DNA of 64,000 nt from Zygnema circumcarinatum (taxonomy: Eukaryota; Streptophyta; Zygnematophyceae; Zygnematales; Zygnemataceae). Positions 49,045-60,200 of the stretch are shown piece after piece (the stretch's first letter is position 1; each line of letters opens with the position of its first letter). Under the pieces are notes generated by a model. That model was given only the letters and a program-made list of their open reading frames with translations, was not told the DNA's origin and made no database searches. The stretch lies in NCBI GenBank assembly GCA_037447605.1, contig CM074808.1, positions 1,759,008 to 1,823,007 of the forward strand. The letters run 5' to 3'. The position numbers and the translations under genes are program-made.

Positions 49045-50323
49045 AGAAGATGAAGGGCGTTGCGTCCATCCATTTGGCTTTTGTAATGCCCCGCCTCAAG
49101 TGCTTGCGGACCGAGGCAGCTGCAGCCTGTTGAGAGCTTGTGCAAACCATAGGTTGCGGCCTTCATCGCAACATAGGATCGCAGGATTTCCTTAGAAGAG
49201 GAGCTCTGTGAAAGTGGAGATTAAGCAGGTCGTCAGCTCCAGTACATTAGGGTCCTTTTTCATGTCCGAGTTCCTTTCCCAATTTCTTTCTGAAGTTACG
49301 AACCCAGCCAGCCCGAAGTTTATGTACACAAAACTTGCGAGCCGTAAAAAGGCCTTTTCAATAAGAACATGCCACGTGGTTGACACCTGCAACATAGACA
49401 CCGATTGCTCTACCTGTCAAATCGCTTGCTCGAGTGGTCGCCACTTGGGTGACATTTTCTTCATTTTGTCTGAAGTAAAAAATAGTGGTTTGCCCCATTT
49501 TCATTGCGAATACGGTCACGACCTCTCAAGGCTTCTAATAGAATCTGGGTACCAAAAAAGTGCTGCATAAACCGGCAGGCAGACGACCATCCATACAACA
49601 GGAAAAGACAAACATTTCCGTTTTTATGCGAGAAACAAAATGGAGGACAACGCTCATAAACCATCCCGACGACTGCACAACATTTTCTGCGAGCGCTTTA
49701 TTGCAGTCTCATTGAAAAAAAAAAAAAAAAATGAAAAATGAAAAATGCTGGTCAGCCAGTTCCATGTTTAGCTACACTCTTGAACTGCACTTTGAAATTG
49801 AGCAGCGATGGAAACTGCAAACATAATGATGTTGCAGCAAAAAAATCGCACTCAATCTCCCAAAGTCTGAGCAAACTAAACTGAAACTGAACCTGAAGCT
49901 GACGTAGACACCGACTAATGAAGGAATGCAAAAGTGCAAACACTGTACATCAAAATGCAAAATTGACGTGCAACTAAAACTAAAACTGATGCTGAATCTT
50001 AGACACCGACTAATGAAGGAATGCAAAAGTGCAAACACTGTACATCAAAATGCAAAATTGACGTGCAACTAAAACTAAAACCGATGCTGAATCGTCCCAT
50101 TCGCTTTGGAGTTTTTGAAACGCGTCTCTTTTGCTCGCCACATATTGTACGCCTCCAAACAATCTCTCTTGAGTTCCTTCGCAGTCTTCAGCTTCGCTTG
50201 ACTCAACCATTGCTTTAAACTCTCAAGGACAGAGCGGACACTTGAGGTTGCGGCCATCCTTACATGGCTAAAAGACCCCCCTCGGGTCACTCCACATGGG
50301 ATGAATTGGTTTCACCGGAGTTT
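49045..50323. other. Intergenic, no gene supported
   Basis: It contains a poly-A run (about 49714-49731) and the 95-bp tandem pair described separately. A 60-residue open frame on the minus strand (50257-50075, MAATSSVRSVLESLKQW...) could be a small protein or 3' untranslated sequence of the minus-strand gene beginning at 51188. I could not decide. Confidence 0.4.
49907..50096. repeat. 95-bp direct tandem duplication
   Basis: Two adjacent copies (49907-50001 and 50002-50096), each starting GACACCGACTAATGAAGGAA and ending GATGCTGAATC, nearly identical apart from a few bases. This points to a recent local duplication. Confidence 0.9.
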
Positions 50324-51188
50324 TCAGCGGTTTCGGGGCAAGTCCAAATTCACGTGCCAGCCCGAGAAACGATTCCTCTCGCGATCCAAATCATTCAACC
50401 TTTCACGAATAAAAGCTAATTCTTGCCATTCTTTTTCCTGCTTCATTCTCCGAGAGGAGAAGCTTTGCGGAGTGGGACTTGGCAAAATTACTCCCATTCG
50501 CCTTTGCCCCTCCCGTGTACTACTGTGGCGGCGGCTGTATTGCGGCTCACGGAACGCCAGTTGGCTCGCACTGAACACTGATGAGTCACGAAAGATGGAC
50601 TGCCTGGCACTAAATGGCAGTTCAGGCTCATAGAGCCTTGACTGCCTGGTATTAAATGGCGACTGAGGCTGATAGAGCGGCGAGTAATATGCGGGATATG
50701 TCTTCACGGTCGGGGGAACCTGTATTGCCAACAAGAGACAACAAGCGCCACATTAGTCCGGCATATGCATACCAACCCAAAAAACTCATCCATACAAAAG
50801 CAAGCACCAAGGCAAAGAACTTTTTGATGCTAACAACCCTCAAAACAAAAGGCTTGAAAGCTTCATAAGATGCAGCAGGTCATACCCGGCGAGGATTGGC
50901 TAACTCCCTTGCGAACTCCTTGTGCAGCCAATCCACAATGGAAAGGTATGTCTTTCCGACTTCTTTGGCGCCCACACCAAGCCAGAACCAAGCCGTGTAC
51001 AGCAAACTGTATCCAAGATTTTCCATGACTACCAGCCATGGGACACTGCAAAAATCGAAGGCAAGGCCTTCAAGCTGCGCACAGGCCGCTACAACAGTCT
51101 TCAACCCACTGCTTAGCGCTGCTGCGAGCAGTTGCATCGCTTGCAGCCATAAGGCGCACAAAGCAGCTGCAACCTTCTGCGCGGCCAT
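50324..51188 (-). CDS. Hypothetical protein, two exons
   Basis: Exon 1 runs from the ATG at 51188 to 50886 and joins in phase 0 to 50719-50324, giving 232 residues. The N-terminal half is hydrophobic and helical (AALCALWLQAMQLLAAAL, WLVVMENLGYSLLYTAWFWLGVG). The C-terminal half is Tyr/Pro/Arg-rich (YPAYYSPLYQPQSPF) and ends in a charged coiled-coil-like stretch (RRMKQEKEWQELAFIRERL). Possibly membrane-associated. The family is not recognised. A (GA)n tract lies just upstream of the start, in the likely 5' leader. Confidence 0.55.
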
Positions 51189-51203
51189 GGATGAGCACGG
51201 GGG

Positions 51204-51243
<40 letters not shown>

Positions 51244-51256
51244 GAGAGAGAGAGAG
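51204..51256. repeat. (GA)n microsatellite
   Basis: Some 50 bp of GA dinucleotides with one GC interruption, about 15 bp upstream of the minus-strand start codon at 51188. Confidence 0.97.
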
Positions 51257-51356
51257 GTGAGTGAGGGAGAAATGATGGCCCGGGCCGGAGGGCGTGGCCT
51301 TGGGGTGGGCCCCGGGCAGCCCTGAAATGGTTTTGGCTGCCGTGTGCGCGACGTAA

Positions 51357-51845
51357 GCGTCCGCGATTGGGCGAGCGCCGTCCGGGCAGCTCAAGGTTGG
51401 CCACGAGCTGCCCGTAGAGGAAAGGTGTGGCCCAAATGGTGGGCCGCGCGTCTACCTCACCTCAAATCTTGGATAGGACTGTACGGACAGACAGGTGGCG
51501 CCACCGCCGTGGAGGAATGGTCGCGTACGGTGCGCGTGACGCGACGTGACGCGCCGAAGGGGGGCTGCACCTGCTCGTACTCGCGGCGAGGGAGGACCGG
51601 AAAGAATTTCAGCTGCCCGGCCGACGCTCGCCTGATCGCGGACGGACGCGGCAGCCGACAAAACATTTCGGGCCATGCGTTGGTCGGGCCATGGGTTGGA
51701 TCGACTATTGGATCCAATGGCTGCGATTGGGCGTGCGTCGTCCGCGTCAGCTCAAGGTTGGCCGCGAGCTGCCCGGTGAGGAAAGGTGTGGCCAAAAACG
51801 GTGGGCCGCGCGCCTACCTTATCTCCAAATCTGGACAATATAATA
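51357..51845. repeat. Direct repeat pair of about 120 bp
   Basis: Segments 51362-51475 and 51721-51840 match closely. Shared blocks are GCGATTGGGCG, CAGCTCAAGGTTGGCC, GAGCTGCCCG, GAGGAAAGGTGTGGCC and GGTGGGCCGCGCG. They flank GC-rich sequence and could be the ends of a degenerate element or an unequal duplication. Confidence 0.75.
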
Positions 51846-52288
51846 TCGACGGTAGAAACGAAGCCACGTGTTTATTAGGTGGTTGACAAATTTCCATCGT
51901 CGGATCGCGGTTCGCGCACGCACTTAAGGGGGGCCGCATCTGGTCGTTATTTATAGTGACAGTTTTTGACAATTAGAATGGGAAATTTCAATTCCAGTTC
52001 TTATACTGTACACATGCGCTTTCCCAGTTACAGTCGTGCGCCGTAAGCCCCTTTACGGAACTATGTGTTAAAGAGCGGCAGACCTCTCGTACAAGGAGCC
52101 CCCGTCCCCTCTCCCGGAAACCACGAGGTAACAAGGTAACGAGGTAACGAGAAACGAGGTACAGTAACGAGGTTTGCGTAGCTTTATTTGCGTAGGCGGT
52201 CGCATAACGTATAGCCTTTAAAACCTCTAAGAGGAAAAGAGAGAAACTCGCAAACAAGGCATTCAAATGGTGGACCGCGTTGTTTTAC

Positions 52289-53310
52289 CCCCATTTCACC
52301 TCTGGCTGCCCGCTCCTCTCACTGTCTCCCGCATTGCCCGCCCCCATCTCGCCCTCCTCCCTGTCCTCTTCTTTACCTGTCTTTCGCCTCCCCTTTTCTT
52401 TCCCTTCTCCTTCTCCCGTCTTTCTCTACTGTCAGCGCTTGTCACATGGCTGACTGTTAGTTACTGTGGAGGGGCTAGGAATTGCAAGCGCTGCGAGTAC
52501 AGAGTGATGGAAAGTCCACAGCAGCGGCTCTCAACACGAGTGGAGCGGGGGCGGACAGGAATGCCATCCACGCGCTGGCGTGCTTCGATGGCGGGGATGC
52601 GGCGTCTGCGTGGCCGCATCTCGGGCTCACCCCGCAGAGCAACAAAGAACTCACTTCTGATCCTCGCCAGGCGCTCGTCCGGAGTGATCAAATGCTTCTG
52701 CAGGCCATGAAATGCCAGAAAGAGGGCCGCAGCCCTCTTTCTCGCCGCCGCGATTAGGGTTCGCCTTCGCCCTCCCTCCCTCCCTCCCTCCCTCCCTCCC
52801 CGCCTCCTCCAGGACAGCGGCCGCCATGGTGTCCGGGTCGGGAGTCCAGGCCAAGGTGGTGGTCGTGGACGCGCGCCACCACATGCTGGGCCGGCTGGCG
52901 TCCATCATCGCCAAGGAGCTTCTTAATGGCCTGAGAGTGGTGAGCATGCGTCCTCAGCGTTTTTAGGGTTAGGGATTGATACTTTTTTTTTCTCCTCTCT
53001 TCTCTTCTCTTGTCTGTCGCCCTCCGCCGCTTTTTTTCCTCCCGTCGCACCTCTCACCTTTTTCTGTACAACTGCATATTTGTCGATTACTCGTGTCCAT
53101 CGCCTGTCCTACCTCCTTTCCCTCCTTCGCCTACCTTTGCCGCTCCTTTTCGTTGTTTTACCCCTATTTCACCTCTGGCTGCCCGCTCCTCTCCCTGTCT
53201 CTCGCATTGCCCGCCCCCATCTCGCCCTACTCCCCGTCCTCTCCTTTACCTTTCTCCGCCCCTTTTCTCTCCCTTCTCCTTCTCCCGTCTTTCTCTACTG
53301 TCTCCGTTCC
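52289..53310. repeat. Pyrimidine-rich direct repeat, two copies of about 147 bp
   Basis: 52289-52435 (upstream of the ribosomal protein gene) and 53161-53310 (inside its first intron) share long identical stretches, such as TTTCACCTCTGGCTGCCCGC and TCTCGCATTGCCCGCCCCCATC with single changes. Both are CT-rich. The arrangement suggests that a promoter-proximal segment was duplicated into the intron, or the reverse. Confidence 0.8.
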
Positions 53311-55616
53311 TCTCTCTCCCTCTCCGTCCTCTCTCCTGTCCCCCTTCCTGGTAGTGCGCAATTTTCTCTCACGCATTCCTCACCCTCTTGGAAGGCATAT
53401 GCGTGCTCCGTGCGGACGAATTTCTTCCAGGCGGTGGTTCGATGTGAGGAAATCTGCCTGTCAGGAGGATTGGTTCGCCAAAAGATGAAGTAGCTCCGAT
53501 TCTTGCGAAAGCGCATGAACACAAAGCCTAGCAAGGGGCCCATTCACTTTCGGGCACCCTCCAGAATATTGTGGAGGACTATCCGTGGGTGAGTTATTAT
53601 TTTGTGAGGTGGAAGCTTGGCTTCTGAACAGTTGAGCAGAGTTCAACTTCTGCTGTAATTGGATAGGGACAGTATGCCTTTGGATGTTTTGTTTCCATGC
53701 ACTCAGTTTCGCCTGCTTGTGGGGATGAAAGCTTGGCGCCAATCAAGGATGTTGTACATATAAGTTGTGGAACGAAAGTTCTCTCAGCGCGGGGTTTATC
53801 TTCTTTCAGGCTACATTAAGCTTCCACATACATTATTTTTGGATACGTGATTTTAGAAGCTAAACTGCTCATTTTGTAATACACATTCTATATATTTTGA
53901 AAATGTCTAGACAAAAACACTTTTTCAGATGAAAGATTCTTGGTAGAAAAAGAGTCTGATATGCAACTCATTTCGCGGGTTATCAGATGGTTATCAGGGA
54001 CGTGGTCGGTGTCGTGTTTCTCTATGCTTTCCCTCTCCCAATTCACCTTTTGGTCATTCCCTCGCCCTCACATGCTCCCTTCCCCTCCTCCCTCTCGCAC
54101 CTCGTCCACTTCCCCCCCGCTTCTCTCTTCCCCCTCTTATCTTCTCTTCGCCACTCGCCACCTTACTCCCACGTTTGCCCCTCGTTCCCTCCTACCTTCT
54201 CCCTAAAACCACCCTCCCTTCCTCCCTAAAACCTCCCTCCCTCCCTCCCTCCCTCCCTCCCTCCCTCCCTCCCTCCCTCCCTTCCTCCCTCCCGTCGCCC
54301 CTCCCTTTCTCACTCCCTCCCCTCCCTCCCTGTAGAAAGTAGTGGAGAAGCTCAGTTGCTGAGGGGGTGGAAGTGCAGAATGATTCCCGACAAGACCAAG
54401 AGAGGCGCAGCTGCATTGGAGCGCTTGAAGGCCATTGAAGGAATTCCCGCCGCGTACGACAAAACAAAGCGTGTTGTCGTCCCTGATGCTCTCAAGTAAG
54501 TGAAGAATGCACTGTTGATCCTAATTCTCACCTGTACTGTGTTGAACTTATGTTTTTTGGTTTATTAAATGATACCTTGAACAACAAACTCCAGTGCTCA
54601 CAAGTAGGGGCACGGCATGGAATTGCTATGAGTTGATCTGTGTGTTCGGATTGTTTCGGGATTAGGGTTTTGCGCCTTCAGCCCGGCCACAAATACTGTT
54701 TGTTGGGTCGCCTTTCGCACGAAGTGGGCTGGCATCACCTGGAGACCATTAATGTAAGTAACTTTTCCGGATTCAAAAGAATTAGCTAATCGGAAAATAG
54801 TTGGGCTGATGATGGAAAGGACTAGGTTCTAAGTTAATACGTGATATGGACTATGTGAGCACAAAACCGGACAATATCCAAGTAGGTTTAGAAGGCTTTC
54901 GGTTACCCACATCCATGGACAGAGAGTTCATGAACACAGTAATCAAGTAATGCCGCTTTCATACCTCTACATGAATAACCTCACACAGCGATTGCATCAT
55001 CCATTGACTGATGCAGTGATAAGGTCAGGGATTAACGAAAGAGATGCGATGATAATTCTCTGCAGCTAGAGGCGCTCGGGCTTTTGATTCGTCAAAGTTG
55101 TTTTGCAGGTTGTCTTGTATGAGCTACTCATAATGGGCTGTTGTCTCTTCCCCTCCGTCGTTCGTTTCCTCCCCGCTCTTCTCCCGTCTCTCTTCTTGAG
55201 ATCACTGATGATCACTGATGGGGCCTGCGGATCTGTTACGATGGGTGCAGGAGCTGGAGGCGAAGCGGAAGGAACTGTCGGCCGAGTTGTACAAGAAGAA
55301 GAAGAAGAAGAAGAAGAAGAAGAAGAAGAAGAAGAAGAAGAAGAAGAAGAAGAAGAAGAAGAAGAAGAAGAAGAAGAAGAAGAAGAAGAAGAAGAAGAAG
55401 AAGAAGAAGAAGAAGAAGAAGAAGAAGAAGAAGAAGAAGAAGAAGAAGAAGAAGAAGAAGAAGAAGAAGAAGAAGAAGAAGAAGAAGAAGAAGAAGAAGA
55501 AGAAGGCGGCTTTGCAGAGGCGGCTGAAGGCAACAGTGGCTGCCACTGAGAGAGAAGCTGGCGGAGGAGCACAAGGCCGTGCTGGATTGCCGTTGTCCTC
55601 CAAGGCGTCGGAGTAG
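52826..55616 (+). CDS. RPL13A: 60S ribosomal protein uL13 (L13a), with in-frame stop and poly-Lys run
   Basis: Cytosolic large-subunit protein. Five exons join in phase: 52826-52939, 53431-53588, 54379-54495, 54666-54753, 55251-55616 (TAG). Family blocks are in order: [133 protein letters not shown]. Two defects stand out. Codon 59 is TAG (53491-53493), exactly where plant L13a has Tyr before MRFLRK. In the last exon ELYKK expands to 71 consecutive AAG codons before [11 protein letters not shown]. Without the lysines the length (about 209) is normal. It is either a decayed copy, a sequencing/assembly error at the stop, or a truncated product; the intact intron structure shows it is not a retrocopy. 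Confidence 0.85.
54181..54290. repeat. (CCCT)n intronic microsatellite
   Basis: CCCT tetramers with CTAAAACC interruptions in intron 2 of the uL13 gene, about 90 bp upstream of exon 3. The same motif is present in the short leader at 52771-52800. Confidence 0.9.
55293..55505 (+). repeat. (AAG)71 trinucleotide expansion
   Basis: 213 bp of uninterrupted AAG, in frame as lysine in the last exon of the uL13 gene. It also creates spurious poly-Glu, poly-Ser, poly-Phe and poly-Leu frames. No interrupting variant is visible, which suggests recent or ongoing slippage. Confidence 0.98.
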
Positions 55617-57213
55617 AGCACTAGACGCTGCAAGAGCGACACCTTTCTATCTTGCCACTGTGCGGAAGGAAGCCTGTTTTGGAGCAGAATTGAAGGGAGT
55701 CGTCGTTGAAAGAGAAGCTGTGTCCTTCTTTTCCAATCGAACGGAGATTGCCTATCGTGTGCAGCTGTGAGGCTTGTCTGTGGGGAAGTGTGTGCTGACC
55801 ATGCATATGCGGTAACCCTAAAGGCAATGCGGCCACTCAGCTTTGGGTGAGTGTGCATGGGACCATGGTGATTCACTTCCTGAGGGGGCCATCATAGGTG
55901 ATTGATTGATAGGTCCAGCACTGTGGCCACACGAAGGCACATGTCACTCCTCTCTTGTTCAATCTCGTGAGGGTATGGAACTGAGTTGTCGTTCTGAGTT
56001 ACGTCAGCTAAAGTATCCAGCATGGAAACGACGGGCTGTTTAACGTTAACTGCTATCTAGCATAGATCGCCGTTGCCCTTAGCCGTACGACACTGTCACG
56101 TCACAATCCTGGCTTGAAACCGGGATACGATATGTCCAGGGCGTCACGATATATCGCGTGAACCATGTCCGCCGGAAAAGAGAGAAGACACTGCGCCCCC
56201 GCACTATAAAAGTCCAAAACCGAGTACCGATATGATACAAGAATATCGCGATACTCGGTTTGACGTGCGCCAAACGAGGACGGTTTGTGCGGCGCATATC
56301 GTATCGTATCGTATTGCGGCGAAAGGCGAGTCCAGTAAGTGTGGGTTTGTTGTTGTCGCGCCAGGCCATGGATGGATGGATGGGTGGATGGATGGTTCTC
56401 GCTCTGGCTGTTGGTGTTGTTGTTGTTGGTAAGAAGCTAGAGAGAGCTAGGCGTGGCCGTTTCTTAGCGAAGGAAGGAAGGTCTGCCAAGTCTGACCCCC
56501 CCTATTGTTGTATTATGTATTAGGGGGGGTCAGACATTGACCATGGCCTTACTAAATTCCCGAATTTAGTATACTAAAAGTCAAAGTTTTGCGTACGAAT
56601 TCCGGGTCGGGATCCGCGGCTCCACTGTACCCAGCCGCACCGAAATGCGTACCTAGCCAATGCTAAGAGGTGGTTTTTTCCCCCTTTTTTTTTTTTATCG
56701 AACGACATACCGTAGGAAGCCATGCCTTCGCCTTCGCAGTTCATGAGTTGCGTTGGAAGCGCAGAACGATGCCGAGGTCGATTGCCGCCGTCGCAGGGTC
56801 CCTCTCGCGGGCTCCTCCCGTACGAGCAAGGCCATCGGCCGGCCGTACTGTACTGTTCCATGCCTCAGAATTGCCCTTCGTACACTGCGCCGTGGAACTG
56901 CGACACGACACGGCGCCACAAAGAACCGCCGAGCAACGGCGAGCGTTGAACGGGCGCCACAGCGACACGCCTCGCGTGGCCCCGCGGGCGGTTTGCCGCG
57001 GGCGCGCTCTCCTCCTCCGGGGGAGGGCGCTGGCAGGAAGGAGGGGGCGGGGGCGGGGGCGGGAGGCGGGGGCTGGGTCTGGGTGTGGCGGTCCGAAGAC
57101 CAAGGCAGGCACTGAAGGGGTAGTAGTGGGAGCAGGTGCATTGCAGCACTACAGTGGCAGGGGGAGAGAAAGGAGCTGCATTTCTTTCAGAAACGTGGTT
57201 GAAGGTATTTTCC
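55617..57213. other. Intergenic with GATAC tract and MITE fragments
   Basis: It carries a GATACGATAT/ATATCGCG-rich patch (56120-56320), a GGATGGAT tract (56368-56395), the MITE arms (56491-56640) and a GC-rich segment (56800-57070) ahead of the start codon at 57214. The GC-rich segment has open frames on both strands but no recognisable protein and is best read as promoter or 5' leader. Confidence 0.5.
56491..56640. mobile_element. Truncated MITE related to 43786-44066, with head-to-head arm
   Basis: The right arm TAGGGGGGGTCAGACATTGA at 56521 continues CCATGG... GAATTCCGGGTCGGGATCCG, matching the internal sequence of the intact MITE (GAATTCGGGTCGG, CCGCGGCTCC). Just to its left, TCTGACCCCCCCTA (56491-56504) is the complementary end, so two ends face away from each other across 16 bp. 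This is either two adjoining truncated copies or an inside-out remnant. Confidence 0.55.
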
Positions 57214-60200
57214 ATGTCGTCTAATCCTTTCGCAAATGGTGAGGAATCCTCGCCTTTCCAAGCAACACGCACGGATGGCTTGACTGGGCCTCTGCCGTCT
57301 ATTTCGCTGTTAACGAATACATTCAATGGCCAGCTGCGCTCGAATAACGGCAGCCAGAACAGGAATTCGGTAGCCTTAAATGCTCGTATAGGAGGGCAGA
57401 CGACTCCAGCTCCGATCAGTACGACTTCTGTTGAACTTTTATCCGCAGGAGGTGTCAGCTTTAGTTCTGCCCGGCGGACCACTCCACAGACTCCACTCAA
57501 TAAGTCAGGATCAACAGGCGCTGGTTCCGCTGAGCGGGTTTCATGGAAAACGGCCAGTATAAACCTGCAAGCTGGCAGCATCCCGAGTTCTTATGCTGTC
57601 AGTGCCAAAGAAACAGCGAACAAGGCATCGCTCCCTGGAACAGAACGTATTTTCAAAACTTCATTGCCGAGTACTTCCAATTTTTCTAAGTTTTTCGAGG
57701 ACCTTGGTAGGCCTGCTATTTTGTTCCCGACATCTCGCAGCGTTCCCCTCTCGGCTACCGCGTCTGATGGACAAATGTCTTTGGCTGCTATGGCTGCAAT
57801 TTCTCCTCCCACGCCTGCACTCTCCTCTTTCTTTAGGAGCTCCAACATCCCTCCCGACGTATCGCCCACAGATGCAATTAGAGGAGGGGAGGAAGCAACT
57901 GTTGCCACTTCATCAATGCCAACCAGCCCCTTACTTTCCCCTTCTTTCGCCAGCCAACAAGCCCCCCCTATTCTATCAGATGTTGACTGGAAGTTTCTTG
58001 AGCAAGCCTCAGCATCTCCTGTCCTTGCCCTTCCTGCCCCCCTCGATTTTACTGAACCCCGTGTGAAAGTGGAAGAGCAAGCTGAAGTACATGTCCAAGA
58101 ACCCCAGTTGTCTAGTTCCCTGCACGACAAAAAAGATGTGTTGCCGAGGCATAGACGAGGTCGCAGTTTAGGTGATGATTACAGTATTCGCGATGAATTC
58201 ATTCCTAGGGAAAGCGAAGGTGATACCCGTAATGCTGGTGAGGGAGTAAGAGGAGCTGAAGCAGCTGAACAGACTGCGGTTGTCAATAGCGGGGTCGTGG
58301 CAAAATTCAGATCAGAAAGAATGAGCGCTAGCGAGATTGTTGGCTTAGCAGAACGGGACACAGGCAGTCTTGGGGCAGTCCCTGACATTGATGTGAGCAG
58401 GTCTAGTGCAAGTCAAATAACAGGAGCAAGTCCTCAGGACAACTTAGGATCAAGTAAGGGCTTTAGGGCTTTTCCACAAGAAGAACCGGTAAAGGAACAG
58501 CAGTCCCAAGTAACTTCTTTCGGGCGAAGGGAAGGATTAGCAGATTTTCAAAAGAGAGATGCCGGTACAATCATTCGTAGAAGTCGCTACAGCCCACCCC
58601 AACGAGGCCCAGTTCACTTGGAGAGGCCAGTTTCGTTGGAAGTTCGCCCAAAGCCAAGACAGATAGACTATCAGGCAGATAATAAGGTTCGAGTGATGGC
58701 TTGTACAGATACTATCATCTGCACTGCTGCAGATGACGGCTTTCGCGCTTGGAATTTGGCTTACGCCATGGACCAGGGCAGCTGTGCTGATGATGGAGCT
58801 GTGGGCGACGAGGACGCTGCAGCGGCCGTTTTCCGACCTGTGCTCGGTGCAAGAATACTTTGCCTGACTGTAGATAGGCAAGGAGACCATCTGTGGAGTG
58901 GGCACGCAGACGGGGCAGTGAGAGTGTGGCCACTACAGTCGAAGACACAGCAGCTGCCAGAAGTTGGTGACTTCATCTTGGAATGGCAAGCGCATCGTCA
59001 ACCAGTAACCGCCCTTACGATAAGTTCCTACGGTAAGTAACCTCAACGCTGCAACAACGGGATCGAGGATCATTTTGATCTTACTTTAAATGGCTTATTG
59101 GCTATATCTGCCAAAATTTTCCTAAACCCTTCACCTTTTCGGAAGTGCTTAGGAGAGATGCAGGCGTATGATCTGATGATCTTGCTGAAAAGCACCTCGA
59201 GTACATTTCAATCTTGACCCTCTGATTCGTCTTGTTTCCTGCAGGTGAACTTTGGACGGGAGCAGAGGGTGGGTCTATGCGAGTGTGGCCGTGGGAGGCC
59301 CTTACAAAGGCTTTGGCTGATACAAAGGGAAGCGGATTCGCCAGCAGGCCCTGTCTGTGGCTGGCGGGAGCAGGGCAGGACCTGAGTGCTCGCCCTTCCG
59401 GAGAACATTCTGGAAACAGCAAACTTCACAGTGTTGTACGCTTCCTGTTGGCAGACCATGCCAACTGCCGGATTTGGAGTGGAGGGCTGCATAATGTAGC
59501 CATCTGGTAAGTCGTGCGACGGCCGCCTTTCAGGAGTGATTCAGATTTCTGGTTGTTTCTGACTGCATACCGCAGACTTGCTGAACGAAACCTGCAATAC
59601 AAGATGAAGTCTGTCCTATCATTATGATTCGGCTTGGTGTGGTGTACGGGCTTCAGGGATGCTCGCCAGCGGGAAGTCGTAAAGGTGGTGGGACCCAGTT
59701 CGCAGTTTGAATTTCCAGGCCGCACCCCTGCATCTGGTCGAGAAAAAAACACAGATCCGTTCAAGGATCGAGCTCAAGACAGTAGTGTGCTCGATGATGA
59801 GATATCACGAGGAGGTAAAAGTGAGGATAAGGACAAGAATAAATTCTGGAGGATCGTACGCTCCTCCGCAGTCCGACCCGTTAGACGATTGGGAGCTCTT
59901 GCCGTTGCCGCTGATGGGAGTGTGTGGGTAGGCTATGCCAATGGGCTGCTGCAGCGGTGGGATAAACATGGCAGTCGGTTGGAAGATCTCACCCCTTCCT
60001 CCGCTGCTGTGTGTTCCATGGTGGCCGTTGGGACCCGCATTTGGGTCGGTTACGCTGACAGAAAGATCGCGGTTTTTAGTGGAAAGAATGGACGCAAGAT
60101 AGGGGGATGGGAGGCACACAAGACAAGCATAGCGCAGCTTGCAGTGTGTGGGGACCATGTGGTCAGCCTCGCCGCGCATGGAGGGCTCAGGGCATGGAGT

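Noticed and set aside
53491-53493. Genetic code change with TAG read as an amino acid
   Set aside because: REV1 and the end of the same uL13 gene also terminate with TAG, and family residues end there. A single-gene defect or error is simpler.
55066-55876. Poly-Ser, poly-Phe, poly-Leu and poly-Glu frames
   Set aside because: All are other frames or the opposite strand of the (AAG)71 tract in the uL13 exon.
56695-57141. Arg/Pro-rich frames on both strands before the FRA3-like start
   Set aside because: GC-rich leader sequence. The frames lack family features and overlap each other on both strands.
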